A stretch of 64,000 bases of DNA from Noviherbaspirillum malthae (GTDB lineage: Bacteria > Pseudomonadota > Gammaproteobacteria > Burkholderiales > Burkholderiaceae_D): positions 62,001 to 126,000 of the forward strand of contig NZ_JACYXF010000007.1 in the NCBI RefSeq assembly GCF_015352985.1, given 5' to 3'. Position 1 is the first letter of the stretch; each line of letters opens with the position of its first letter. The position numbers and the translations under genes were made by a program. The notes below the pieces were generated by a model. The model did not search any database and was not told where the DNA came from. It saw only the letters and a program-made list of their open reading frames with translations. Below are positions 46,189-55,314 of the stretch, in pieces.

Positions 46189-47313
46189 ATGTACCAGAAC
46201 AAGATTATCGCTGCCCTGGCTCTGGCCGGTCTGGCAGGCATGGCCACCGCACAGGAAACCGTTGTCAAGATCGGCCACAGCGGCCCTCTGTCCGGTGCAC
46301 AATCCTTCGCCGGCAAGGACAATGAAAACGGCGCGCGCCTGGCCATCGACGAACTGAATGCCAAGCCGATCACCGTCGGCGGCAAGAAGGTCAAGTTCGA
46401 ACTGGTCAGCGAAGACGACCAGGGCGATCCGAAAGCCGGCGTCAACGTCGCGCAGAAGCTGATGGACAGCGGCGTCAAGTACGTCGTCGGCCCGTACAAT
46501 TCCGGCGTTGCGATTCCCGCATCCCGCGTCTACAACGACGCAGGCGCACTGGTTGCCACCGTCGGCTCCAATCCGAAGATCACCGAACAGGGCTACAAGA
46601 GCCTGTACCGCATCAACGCCAGCGACACCCAGCTCGGCTCCAAGATGGCGCTGTACGCCGCCAAGGAACTCAAGCTGAAGAACGTTGCCGTCATTGATGA
46701 CCGCACCGCATTCGGACAGGGCGTTGCCGAAGAGTTCAAGAAGCAGGCACGCGCTTCCGGCCTGAACGTCGTGGGCCATGAGTTCACCAACGACAAGGCA
46801 TCGGACTTCACCGCCATCCTGACCAGCCTGAAGTCGAAGAAGGCCGAAGCCATCTTCTTCGGCGGCTATGCACCCCAGGGCGGCCCGATGGCGCGCCAGA
46901 TGAAGCAGCTCGGCCTGAATGCCAAGCTGCTCGGCGGCGACACCATCTGCGCAGCGGAAATGGGCAAGCTCGGCGGCGAGGCCGTCGGTGAAAACGTGCT
47001 CTGCGCGCAGGGCGGCGCCATCCTCGACAAGGCAGCTTCCGGCCCCGAGTTCAAGAGCAAGTACAAGAAGCAGTTCAACCAGGACCCGTCGGTCTATGCC
47101 GCTTCCTTCTATGACGGCGTGATGCTGTACGCCGATGCAATGAAGAAAGCCGACTCGGTCGATCCGGCCAAGGTCAATGCGGCCGTCCGCCAGAACTCGT
47201 ACAAGGGCGTTGCAGGCACCTACGCCTTCGACGAGAAGGGCAACATGAAGGAATCGCCGGTAACGATCTTCACCTTCAAGAACCAGCAGCCGGTTCCCCT
47301 GACCAGCTACTGA
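46189..47313 (+). CDS. livK: Branched-chain amino acid-type ABC substrate-binding protein
   Basis: A 374-residue periplasmic binding protein. Signal peptide (IIAALALAGLAGMATA) followed by VVKIGHSGPLSGAQSFAGKD, the typical LivK/J opening, and the hinge segments SGVKYVVGPYNSGVAIPA and KAEAIFFGGYAPQGGPMARQ. No permease or ATPase genes are adjacent, so the protein serves a transporter encoded elsewhere. GAGGAAAC precedes ATG 46189. Codon usage appears strongly biased, suggesting high expression, and a strong terminator follows. Confidence 0.93.
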   Translation: MYQNKIIAALALAGLAGMATAQETVVKIGHSGPLSGAQSFAGKDNENGARLAIDELNAKPITVGGKKVKFELVSEDDQGDPKAGVNVAQKLMDSGVKYVVGPYNSGVAIPASRVYNDAGALVATVGSNPKITEQGYKSLYRINASDTQLGSKMALYAAKELKLKNVAVIDDRTAFGQGVAEEFKKQARASGLNVVGHEFTNDKASDFTAILTSLKSKKAEAIFFGGYAPQGGPMARQMKQLGLNAKLLGGDTICAAEMGKLGGEAVGENVLCAQGGAILDKAASGPEFKSKYKKQFNQDPSVYAASFYDGVMLYADAMKKADSVDPAKVNAAVRQNSYKGVAGTYAFDEKGNMKESPVTIFTFKNQQPVPLTSY

Positions 47314-47360
47314 TGCTGCAGCGATCCCGTTGCGGGATTGCATCATGCACCATCAAGGAA

Positions 47361-47390
47361 AAAAGCGACGCTTCGGCGTCGCTTTTTTTC
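47361..47390 (+). terminator. Rho-independent terminator after livK
   Basis: AAAAGCGACGC, loop TTCG, GCGTCGCTTTT followed by further T residues: an 11-bp perfect stem with a stable UUCG tetraloop and a T tail, 48 bp past the stop. Confidence 0.95.
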
Positions 47391-47499
47391 GTCTTGATTC
47401 CTGTTTGCGGACGCAGCGCTTCATGCTGCTGGTTGGCAAGCGGAATGCAACTTGCTTGGCCATGCGCTTTCGATCACTTCAATCATGGAGGAAAGCATC

Positions 47500-49302
47500 A
47501 TGGCCAATGTCGGTACTGTCGGCACAGTCGGCACTGCGGGCACTGTAGGCGACTTCATCCTGCAGCGGCTGCAGCAGTGGAACATCCGGCGCATCTACGG
47601 GTATCCCGGCGACGGCATCAACGGCATCATGGGCGCCTTCGACCGCCAGGATGCGATCGAATTCGTGCAGACCCGGCATGAGGAAATGGCTGCCTTCATG
47701 GCCTGCGCCCATGCAAAATTTACCGGTGAAACCGGTGTCTGCCTGGCGACCTCCGGCCCCGGCGCGATTCATCTGCTCAATGGCCTGTACGACGCCAAGC
47801 TGGACCACCAGCCGGTGGTTGCCATCGTCGGCCAGCAGAAACGGGCCGCGCTCGGCGGCGATTACCAGCAGGAAGTGGATCTGCAGGCCCTGTTCAAGGA
47901 TGTCGCGCATGAATACGTGCAGACCGCGATGACGCCGGAGCAGGTGCGCCACCTGATCGACCGCGCCTTCCGCATCGCGCAGGAGCAGCGCACGGTGACC
48001 TGCATCATCATCCCCAACGACCTGCAGGAACTCGATGCGGTGGAAACGCCGCCGCGCGAGCATGGCACCGTGCATTCCGGCATCGGCACGGTGGGTCGCA
48101 ATCTGGTGCCGTCGGCCCATAGCCTGCAGCAGGCGGCCGACATACTCAACCGCGGCAAGAAGGTGGCGATTCTTGCCGGCGCCGGTGCATTAGGCGCCAC
48201 CGATGAGCTGATCGAAGCAGCGGAGGTGCTCGGCGCCGGCATCGCCAAGGCGCTGCTGGGCAAGGCCGCGGTGCCCGACGACCTGCCTTTCGTTACCGGC
48301 AGCATCGGCATCATCGGCACGCGGCCGAGTTTCGAAATGATGAACGGCTGCGACACGCTGCTGATGGTCGGATCGAGCTTCCCCTATGCGGAATTTCTGC
48401 CGCCCGAAGGACAGGCGCGCGGCGTGCAGATCGACATCGACGCCAGGATGAGCAGCCTGCGCTATCCGATGGAATGCAACCTGATCGGCGATGCGCGCGA
48501 AACCCTGAAAGCTTTGCTGCCGCTGCTGGACCGCAAGAGCGACCGCGGCTGGCGCAACGAGATCGAAGGCAATGTGACGCGCTGGTGGCAGACCATGGCG
48601 CGCCGCGCGATGGATGCGGCCAAGCCGATCAATCCCCAGCTGCCCTTTCATGAACTGTCCAAACGCTTGCCCGACGACTGCATCCTGACCTGCGATTCGG
48701 GTTCGACCACGAGCTGGTATGCATTGCACCTGCAGATGCGGCAGGGTATGCAGGCCTCGCTGTCGGGTGGACTGGCCACGATGGGCTGCGCAGTGCCCTA
48801 TGCGATTGCGGCCAAGTATGCGCATCCGGAGCGGCCGGTGATCGCCCTGGCCGGCGACGGCGCGATGCAGATGAACGGCATCAACGGCCTGATCACGATT
48901 GCGAAGAACTGGCGCGCCTGGAGCAGGCCGAACCTGGTGGTGATGGTACTCAACAACCGCGACCTGAACTTCGTCAGCTGGGAGCAGCGCGGGCAGGAGA
49001 GCAATCCGAAATATGCACCTTCGCAGGATCTCCCGGATTTTGCCTATGCCGACTTTGCCCGCATGCTCGGCCTGCACGGCATCCGGGTCGAGAGCGCGGA
49101 CCAGGTCGGCGCGGCCTGGGACCAGGCGCTGGCAGCTGACCGGCCCTGCCTGCTGGAATTCGTGGCCGATGCCAACGTGCCGCCCCTGCCGCCGCACATG
49201 ACCCGCGCCCAGGCCAAGTCCTACTACGAAGCAATAGACAAGGGCGACCCGGATGCACAGGCAATCCGCACGGCATTGGAGAAGCAGCAATCCGAGTCCT
49301 GA
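47500..49302 (+). CDS. Thiamine-diphosphate enzyme, pyruvate oxidase/dehydrogenase type
   Basis: A 600-residue ThDP enzyme. N-terminal PYR domain with catalytic Glu61 in QTRHEEMAAF, a central FAD/NAD-like domain (VAILAGAGALGA near 215) and the C-terminal PP domain with the ThDP site GDGAMQMNGINGLITIAKNW and LNNRDLNF. Closest in style to PoxB/acetolactate synthase-like oxidases; the substrate is probably pyruvate or another 2-oxo acid. GGAGG before ATG 47500. The N-terminus is a V-G-T repeat (residues 3-17) absent from usual family members. Confidence 0.9.
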   Translation: MANVGTVGTVGTAGTVGDFILQRLQQWNIRRIYGYPGDGINGIMGAFDRQDAIEFVQTRHEEMAAFMACAHAKFTGETGVCLATSGPGAIHLLNGLYDAKLDHQPVVAIVGQQKRAALGGDYQQEVDLQALFKDVAHEYVQTAMTPEQVRHLIDRAFRIAQEQRTVTCIIIPNDLQELDAVETPPREHGTVHSGIGTVGRNLVPSAHSLQQAADILNRGKKVAILAGAGALGATDELIEAAEVLGAGIAKALLGKAAVPDDLPFVTGSIGIIGTRPSFEMMNGCDTLLMVGSSFPYAEFLPPEGQARGVQIDIDARMSSLRYPMECNLIGDARETLKALLPLLDRKSDRGWRNEIEGNVTRWWQTMARRAMDAAKPINPQLPFHELSKRLPDDCILTCDSGSTTSWYALHLQMRQGMQASLSGGLATMGCAVPYAIAAKYAHPERPVIALAGDGAMQMNGINGLITIAKNWRAWSRPNLVVMVLNNRDLNFVSWEQRGQESNPKYAPSQDLPDFAYADFARMLGLHGIRVESADQVGAAWDQALAADRPCLLEFVADANVPPLPPHMTRAQAKSYYEAIDKGDPDAQAIRTALEKQQSES

Positions 49303-49354
49303 GCAAAACTTTTATAGTCAGGCGGTTCCCACCCAACTTGCACAGCGATAACCC

Positions 49355-49960
49355 ATGGCGCTTCCAAAACACATCGGCTTCATTCCCGACGGCAACCGCC
49401 GCTGGGCGGTCAACCGCGGCATGGGCAAGCAGGATGGCTATGCGTTCGGGATCGAACCCGGGCTGCAGCTGTACGAGCAATGCAAGGCGCTCGGTATCGA
49501 GGAAGTGTCGGTGTACGGCTTCACGCAGGACAACGTGAAGCGGCCGTCGGAACAGAAGCATGCGTTCAGCCAGGCCTGCGTGCACTTCGCCGAGGAAGTG
49601 ACGCGGCGCGGCTGCGCGCTGCTGGTGGTGGGCGATGAAGACTCGGAGCAGTTTCCCGCCGAACTGCGGCATTTCCGCAAGCGGCACAGCAGCGGCATCA
49701 AGGTGAATTTCCTCGTCAACTACGGCTGGAAATGGGATCTGGCCGGCATGAAGCAGGGGGACATCCGCTCAAGCGACGTCTCCCGCCTCGACATGGTGGT
49801 GCGCTGGGGAGGGGGGCGGCGGCTGAGCGGCTTTCTGCCGGTGCAGTCGGTGTATGCCGATATCTATGTGGTTGACGATTACTGGCCCGACTTCATGCCC
49901 GAGCATCTCGACCAGGCCCTGGAATGGTACTCGCGCCAGGACCGAACGCTGGGCGGCTGA
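49355..49960 (+). CDS. Short cis-prenyltransferase (undecaprenyl-diphosphate synthase family)
   Basis: A 201-residue protein with the cis-prenyltransferase opening HIGFIPDGNRRWAVNRG (DGNRR at 12-16) and the C-terminal RWGGGRRLSGFLPVQSVYAD segment that binds the isoprenoid diphosphate. It is about 50 residues shorter than UppS, and the usual YAFS/SxEN region is altered, so it may make a different or shorter product, or have lost activity. It is not in a lipid-synthesis operon here. A second, housekeeping UppS is expected elsewhere. Confidence 0.82.
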   Translation: MALPKHIGFIPDGNRRWAVNRGMGKQDGYAFGIEPGLQLYEQCKALGIEEVSVYGFTQDNVKRPSEQKHAFSQACVHFAEEVTRRGCALLVVGDEDSEQFPAELRHFRKRHSSGIKVNFLVNYGWKWDLAGMKQGDIRSSDVSRLDMVVRWGGGRRLSGFLPVQSVYADIYVVDDYWPDFMPEHLDQALEWYSRQDRTLGG

Positions 49961-49979
49961 TCGATGCCGCTCTATCGAA

Positions 49980-51317
49980 TCAGTTCATCAGCAGCCCGTA
50001 AAGCATCGCGCCGTTCAGCGAGACGATGATGCCTGCGACCAGCCATGCAAGCAGACTCAACCAGCGCGGATTGACGAAACTGCCCATGCGCTTGCTGTCG
50101 CTGGTGAAGCGCACCAGCGGAATCACCGCGAACGGCAATTGCAGGCTCAGCACCACCTGGCTGAAGACCAGCAGCTTCGCGGTGCCGCTTTCGCCGTAGT
50201 AGATGGTCGCGATCAGCGCCGGCACGATGGCGATCGAACGCGTCAGCAGGCGGCGCAGCCAGGGCCGCATCTTCAGCTGCACATAACCTTCCATCACGAT
50301 CTGTCCCGCCAGTGTTGCGGTCAGCGTCGAGCTCTGTCCGGACGCCAGCAGCGCCAGGCCGAACAGGATGCTCGCCAGGCCGGTGCCGAGCAGCGGCGTC
50401 AGCAGATGGTAGGCATCCTGGATCTCCGCTACCTCGCGGTGTCCGCTGGCATGGAACACGGCGGCGGCGGTGATGAGGATGGAGGCATTGACGACCAGCG
50501 CCAGCAGCAGTGCGATCACCACATCGATCGATGCCCACTTCATCGCGCTGCGGCGCCCCTCTTCATCGAGCGCATAGCGCCGCGTCTGCACCGTGGACGA
50601 ATGCAGGTAGAGGTTGTGCGGCATGACGGTCGCGCCGATGATGCCGATGGCCACATACAGCATCGCCGGATCGGTGATGGTCTGGCTGTTGGGGATGATG
50701 CCGGCGGCGACTTCGCGCCACTGCGGCTGCGCGAGGATCAGGTTGAAGACGATGCAGACGAAGATCACGCTGAGCAGGCCGATGATCAGCGCCTCGAAAT
50801 AGCGGAAGCCGCGCTGCTGCAGCCACAGTACCACCAGCACATCGAGCACGGTCAGCGTCACGCCCCAGGCCAGCGGTATGTTGAACAGCAGGTTGAGCGC
50901 GATCGCGGTGCCGATCACTTCGGCCAGGTCGGTGGCGCAGATGGCGATTTCGCAGATCACCCACTGCGCCAGCGCCGATCGGCGCGAGTAATGCGCGCGG
51001 CAGGCTTGCGCCAGGTCCATGCCGGTGGCAATGCCGAGGCGCGCGGCGAGTATCTGCAGCAGGATTGCCATCAGGTTCGACAGCATGATGATCCATAGCA
51101 GCGAATAGCCGAAGGAAGAGCCGCCGGCGAGATCGGTCGCCCAGTTGCCGGGGTCCATGTAGCCGACCGCGACCAGGTAGCCCGGTCCCATGAAGCCGAG
51201 CAGGCGTCTTATCCAGTGGCCGCTTTCGTTAACGGAAACGCTGCGAAGCATGCCGTTTCCGTCTGCAGTGTTCGGTGAATTCCAGGCTGGTGCGTCCGCG
51301 AGGGTGGGCGGTGGCAT
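49980..51317 (-). CDS. mntH: Nramp-type manganese/divalent metal transporter MntH
   Basis: A 445-residue proton-coupled Mn(II) importer with eleven predicted helices. Metal site motifs: [10 protein letters not shown] in helix 1 (Asp55, Asn58) and [13 protein letters not shown] in helix 6. ATG 51317 is preceded by AAGGATG at long spacing; ATG 51251 would give the shorter, more usual N-terminus. Located directly downstream of the manganese catalase on the same strand, whose cofactor it would supply. Its leader has two strong hairpins (51348-51416). Confidence 0.93.
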   Translation of the reverse strand: MPPPTLADAPAWNSPNTADGNGMLRSVSVNESGHWIRRLLGFMGPGYLVAVGYMDPGNWATDLAGGSSFGYSLLWIIMLSNLMAILLQILAARLGIATGMDLAQACRAHYSRRSALAQWVICEIAICATDLAEVIGTAIALNLLFNIPLAWGVTLTVLDVLVVLWLQQRGFRYFEALIIGLLSVIFVCIVFNLILAQPQWREVAAGIIPNSQTITDPAMLYVAIGIIGATVMPHNLYLHSSTVQTRRYALDEEGRRSAMKWASIDVVIALLLALVVNASILITAAAVFHASGHREVAEIQDAYHLLTPLLGTGLASILFGLALLASGQSSTLTATLAGQIVMEGYVQLKMRPWLRRLLTRSIAIVPALIATIYYGESGTAKLLVFSQVVLSLQLPFAVIPLVRFTSDSKRMGSFVNPRWLSLLAWLVAGIIVSLNGAMLYGLLMN

Positions 51318-51347
51318 GAAGGCGCATCCTTGTTATCTTTTTCCTCC

Positions 51348-51416
51348 GGCAGGCGGCGGTGCGAGGCGCCGCCTGCCTGGACTGGACAGGTGGTCATTGC
51401 TGCACGCAGCAATGAC
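51348..51416 (-). promoter_or_regulatory. Paired hairpins in the mntH leader
   Basis: Two perfect 11-bp stems: 51348-51358 with 51367-51377 (GGCAGGCGGCG arms, 8-base loop) and 51393-51403 with 51406-51416 (GTCATTGCTGC arms, 2-base loop). They lie between the catalase stop and the mntH start. The first is close to the GGAGG-containing translation start region. Either a catalase terminator plus attenuator, or a structured leader for mntH. The known yybP-ykoY Mn riboswitch pattern was not recognised. Confidence 0.6.
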
Positions 51417-51483
51417 GCTGCGATTCACCGGCTCATCGATTCAAGATTCAATCATCATGAATGATGAGTTGATGAATCAGTGA

Positions 51484-52401
51484 TCACGGCTTGATCGTTT
51501 TGCCCTTGAGCGATTTTCCCTGGTCGGTGCCGGGTGCGGCGCCGAGTTCGGCACCGGTCGGCGGATCAAGGGTCGGGTTGGATTGGGTGCGCTTGGCCAT
51601 GACGTCGAGCGCGGTCATTTCCTCGGGCTTGAGCTGCACGCTGGCAAGGCCGTCGCCGCCATCCACCGCCATCTGCTCGTTGCGGTCGGATACGAACATC
51701 CACTGGTCGCCCTGGTTCCAGGAGCCGCGCATGTCGCCTTCGCCCTGCGACATGTTGAAGTAGACGCTGGCGAAGCGCGAGTCGCCAGGCAGTTTGCCCG
51801 GAGGGAAATTGGGCTCGATGGAATACAGCGCCTTCTCGAACGACTTCTGGTGCGCAATCTCGCGCGTCATCAGGAAGCCCAGCGCTTCCTTGACGCCGGG
51901 ATCGTCGGTACAGTTGATCAGGCGCTCATACACGATCTTGGCGCGCGCCTCGGCCGCGATGTTGGAACGCAGGTCTGCGGTCGGCTCGCCGATGGTGTCG
52001 ATATAGGCCGCGGTCCAGGGCACGCCGGCGGAATTGACGAGCGGCGTACCTGCGCCGTACAGCACCTGTGTCGTATGGCTGTCGTTGCCCGCGCCGTTGA
52101 TCTTGCGATACATTTCCGCTTCGCTGTCGATGCCTTCTGCCAGCGGACCCTTCGCGCCCTTGTTCAGCATGGCGACTAGATTGCCAATCACTTCAAGATG
52201 GCTGAGCTCTTCGGTAGCGATATCCATCAGCATGTCCTTGCGGCCCGGATCGTCCTCGCTCAGCGCCTGCGTGAAATAGCGGCAGGCTGCGGCGAGTTCG
52301 CCCTGCGGTCCGCCGAATTGTTCCAGCAGAAGATTGGCCAATCCTGGATTGCTTTCTGTGACGCGTACCGTGTACTGAAGACGTTTGTTATGAGCAAACA
52401 T
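51484..52401 (-). CDS. Manganese catalase (ferritin-like)
   Basis: A 305-residue non-haem catalase with a dinuclear Mn site. Ligand candidates: Glu35 (PQGELAA), Glu65 and His68 (ATEELSHLE), Glu near 148 (EARAKIVYERL) and His near 181 (TREIAHQKSF). GAGAGGAATT precedes ATG 52401; the start begins MFAHNKRLQYTVRV, the typical N-terminus. It removes hydrogen peroxide without haem or iron. Upstream of mntH. Confidence 0.93.
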   Translation of the reverse strand: MFAHNKRLQYTVRVTESNPGLANLLLEQFGGPQGELAAACRYFTQALSEDDPGRKDMLMDIATEELSHLEVIGNLVAMLNKGAKGPLAEGIDSEAEMYRKINGAGNDSHTTQVLYGAGTPLVNSAGVPWTAAYIDTIGEPTADLRSNIAAEARAKIVYERLINCTDDPGVKEALGFLMTREIAHQKSFEKALYSIEPNFPPGKLPGDSRFASVYFNMSQGEGDMRGSWNQGDQWMFVSDRNEQMAVDGGDGLASVQLKPEEMTALDVMAKRTQSNPTLDPPTGAELGAAPGTDQGKSLKGKTIKP

Positions 52402-52836
52402 GGAATTCCTCTCGTAAGTTGCCTGGCAATGATGCTGGGCCAGGTCGCGTTGATAGGTGGACGCGACGAGAATGCAAGACATGTACCACGCAGGCCGGCT
52501 GCGTAATAGATAGCTGCGATCTTTAGGATGGGATCGATATGCGCTTGTTATTCAAGCGATTGCTGCGGTGCGTCGCGGTGAAGGAAAGACAGGGAAAGAG
52601 AAGATCACTGCGCAAGATTTACCGGCGCAACGTACAAAGTGCATGCGCAGATGACGCATGCCGATGATCTCATCATCGATCAAGGTGGCAATGAAGAGTG
52701 AGGAGCCGTGTGTAGACATGACGCGGCTCATTTGCTGAGACTATCACCGCGATTGAAAATTCCTTGCGGCGCAGAGCCGATGTCTGCAGTATCAATCCGT
52801 TTGATTGAAGCAGGAAAAGGTTCATGCATCAACACA
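52402..52836. other. Intergenic gap before the manganese catalase
   Basis: A 435-bp stretch between the catalase start and the second phosphonate permease stop. It must hold the catalase promoter. No gene, strong hairpin or repeat was seen, apart from short ATGATG/CATCAT runs near 52660-52680. Confidence 0.5.
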
Positions 52837-53643
52837 TCAACGCATCAATAGGCGTCGCAGTGCGAAGCTTCCCGCATCGACGAAGGCGACAAGCAGCAGC
52901 ATCGCAATGATCACGGTGGCGGCCTGATGCATCTGGAAAAGCGAGAGGTGATACTTGAGCATTTGCCCGAGACCGCCCGCACCGACCACGCCGAGGATGG
53001 CTGCAGCGCGGATATTGTTTTCCCAGCGATACAGGGTGTACGACAGCATCTGCGGCAAAGCCTGCGGCAATGTCGCATACAGGAACGCCGGCATCGCCTG
53101 CGCGCCGTTCAGCCGCAGCGACGATTCCGGCAGCGGTGAAGTATTCTCCAGCGCATCGGCGAACAGCCTGCCCAGCACACCGCTGGTATGGAAGGCAAGA
53201 GCCAGCGTGCCGGCGAACGGGCCCAGTCCGGCCGCGACGAGAAGGATCGACGCCCATACCAACTCGGGCACCGAGCGCGATACGTTGAGCAGCATGCGCG
53301 TGAACGCCTTGGCGCTTGCGCCGAAACGGCCGCTGGCCGGCACGGCGAGCAGGATGCCCGCTGCGGCGGCGAACGCAGTGCCCAGCGCCGACATGGCGAT
53401 CGTTTCGGCCGCCGCCAGCGCCGTCTTGCGCAGAAAGTTGGGCGCGCTTTCCGGAGGCGCAAAACCGCCGAGGAAATCGCGCGCGGTGCGCAGCGCATCG
53501 AACGTGAAGAATGCCTTCCATTGCAGGGGCAGCGTGGCGAAGCTGGCAATCACCAGCGCCAGGAGGCCGAGCAGGAGCAGCAGCGTGGAAATGCGGATGC
53601 CGGGCGGAGGCGACGGCGCGATGCCGGGTGTATTCGGCGTCAT
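52837..53643 (-). CDS. phnE: Phosphonate/phosphite-type ABC transporter permease (second)
   Basis: A 268-residue membrane protein with about six helices and the permease loop PESSLRLNGAQAMPAFLYAT, then LPQALPQMLSYTLYRWENNI, the PhnE hallmark. The start overlaps the first permease by 4 bp. Two PhnE-type permeases together probably form a heterodimer. No C-P lyase or phosphonatase genes are in the window, so the cargo could be a phosphonate, phosphite or phosphate ester. Confidence 0.9.
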   Translation of the reverse strand: MTPNTPGIAPSPPPGIRISTLLLLLGLLALVIASFATLPLQWKAFFTFDALRTARDFLGGFAPPESAPNFLRKTALAAAETIAMSALGTAFAAAAGILLAVPASGRFGASAKAFTRMLLNVSRSVPELVWASILLVAAGLGPFAGTLALAFHTSGVLGRLFADALENTSPLPESSLRLNGAQAMPAFLYATLPQALPQMLSYTLYRWENNIRAAAILGVVGAGGLGQMLKYHLSLFQMHQAATVIIAMLLLVAFVDAGSFALRRLLMR

Positions 53644-54476
53644 GCCAGCCTCCGCCGCAGCAGCTTGCTCACGAGATCGGCGCTCGCCACCAGCAGCACG
53701 AAGATGATCAGCATGGTCGCGACTTCGCCGCCGGCCAGCATCTTCATCGACTCATCCATGCGCTGGCCTAGCCCGCCTGCGCCGACGAAGCCCATCACCA
53801 CCGAACCGCGGATTGCGCACTCCCAGCGATACACCGTGTACGACACCAGCTCCGACGCCGATTCCGGCAGGGCACCGTACAGCAGCGCAGCCAGTCTTCC
53901 GCTGCCGTTGTTGAGCAGCGCGTCGCTGGCATGCGGATCGGACGATTCCAGGATCTCCGCATACACCTTGCCGAGCATGCCGCAGTAGGTGAGGGCGATG
54001 GCGAGCACGCCGGCGGTCGGTCCGAGACCGACGATGCGCACCAGCAGCAGCGCCCACACCAGTTCCGGCACGCTGCGCAGGAGAACCAGCAGCCAGCGCA
54101 TCAGCTGCCTGACGATGCGCCCCAATGCACCGGTGCGGCCGGTGCCGAGCCGCGATACCGACAGGCGTTCATTGATGAGAATGGTGAGCGGAACGGCGCC
54201 GATCAGCGCCAGCGTCATGCCGGCGGTTGCAATCGCAATGGTCTGCCAGGTCGCCTCGGCGACCAGCAGCAGGAAATCGGGAGCATGCGCGGGCGGCAGG
54301 AAGGACGCGAGAAACATCCCGGTCGCTTGCAGGCTTTGCGCATCGAGCAGAATCCAGGGCTTGAATTCGCTCCAGGTCAGCAGCGGCCAAAGTACGATGA
54401 GCATCAGCACGATCGCGGTGACGCGCCCGCGCCAAGCCGGATCGGAAGGAATGACGGGAGTCGCGCTGGTAGTCAT
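53640..54476 (-). CDS. phnE: Phosphonate/phosphite-type ABC transporter permease (first)
   Basis: A 278-residue membrane protein, paralogous to its downstream neighbour. The loop DALLNNGSGRLAALLYGALP is followed by ESASELVSYTVYRWECAIRG. It lies 16 bp after phnC. The operon order phnD-phnC-phnE-phnE is the common layout for phosphonate and phosphite importers. Confidence 0.9.
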   Translation of the reverse strand: MTTSATPVIPSDPAWRGRVTAIVLMLIVLWPLLTWSEFKPWILLDAQSLQATGMFLASFLPPAHAPDFLLLVAEATWQTIAIATAGMTLALIGAVPLTILINERLSVSRLGTGRTGALGRIVRQLMRWLLVLLRSVPELVWALLLVRIVGLGPTAGVLAIALTYCGMLGKVYAEILESSDPHASDALLNNGSGRLAALLYGALPESASELVSYTVYRWECAIRGSVVMGFVGAGGLGQRMDESMKMLAGGEVATMLIIFVLLVASADLVSKLLRRRLA

Positions 54477-54492
54477 GGCTGCGGCAGACGGC

Positions 54493-55314
54493 TCAGAAGC
54501 AGCCGGAGGCGAAGCTGCGGCCGGCGCCGATGCCGGGTTCTTCGCCGACGGCGACCTGCGGCTCCCGGCCGGCCTGCTGGTACAGCGCGGCGATCATCTG
54601 GTCGCTGACGGCTTCGCGCGGCGCATCGAATACCACGCGGCCGCCGCGCAGGCCGACGATGCGGGGAAAATGCGCGCGGGCCAGCTCGACCTGGTGCAGG
54701 CTGCAGACAAGGGTTGCCTTGCGCGCCGAGGCTTCCTGCTGCAGCACGTCGAGCGTCTGCTGCGCCAGTGCCGGATCGAGCGCCGACAGCGGTTCGTCCA
54801 CCAGCAGCGCCTGCGCATTGGAGACGAGCAGGCGCGCCAGGCTGCAGCGCTGGCGCTCGCCGCCGGACAGGCGGTCGACTCGTGCATACAGCTTGTCCTG
54901 CAGATCGAACCTGGCGAGCGCATCGTAGGCGGCTTGCGGATCGGCCGGCTTGAAGAGAGAGGCGACAGCCTTGAACAGGCTCCATTGCGGCAGCCGACCT
55001 GCCAGCACCGCGGTGATCACGCGCTGGCGCGGCGGCAGCGGCGGCGTCTGCGGCGCCAGGAAGATGCGCGTGCGCAGCGCATGTCGTCCGCTCGAACTCA
55101 GGCCCCAAGGCTCGGCATCGAGCGCGCGCAGGCTGCCGCTGTCGATGCTGCGCGCAAAGGCGAGCGTATGCAGCAGCGTCGTCTTGCCGGCGCCGGAGGG
55201 GCCGATCAGCGCCACCTGTTCGCTCTGCGCGATCGACAATGTCACGTCCGACAGCGCGAGCCGGGGCAGCGCCGGCGAATAGCGCACCGAGACGCCGCGC
55301 AGTTCAAAGCTCAT
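54493..55314 (-). CDS. phnC: Phosphonate-type ABC transporter ATP-binding protein
   Basis: A 273-residue ABC ATPase: Walker A GPSGAGKTTL near 38-47, signature RLSGGERQRCSLARLL near 150, Walker B ALLVDEPLSALDPALAQ, then the H-loop CSLHQVELA. ATG 55314 shares its A with the phnD stop (TAATG). About 25 residues of extra Gly/Ala-rich sequence at the C-terminus are not part of the fold. Confidence 0.92.
   Translation of the reverse strand: MSFELRGVSVRYSPALPRLALSDVTLSIAQSEQVALIGPSGAGKTTLLHTLAFARSIDSGSLRALDAEPWGLSSSGRHALRTRIFLAPQTPPLPPRQRVITAVLAGRLPQWSLFKAVASLFKPADPQAAYDALARFDLQDKLYARVDRLSGGERQRCSLARLLVSNAQALLVDEPLSALDPALAQQTLDVLQQEASARKATLVCSLHQVELARAHFPRIVGLRGGRVVFDAPREAVSDQMIAALYQQAGREPQVAVGEEPGIGAGRSFASGCF

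Noticed and set aside
51318..51483. yybP-ykoY manganese riboswitch in the mntH leader
   Set aside because: The conserved sequence blocks of that family are not recognisable; only plain palindromic stems are seen.
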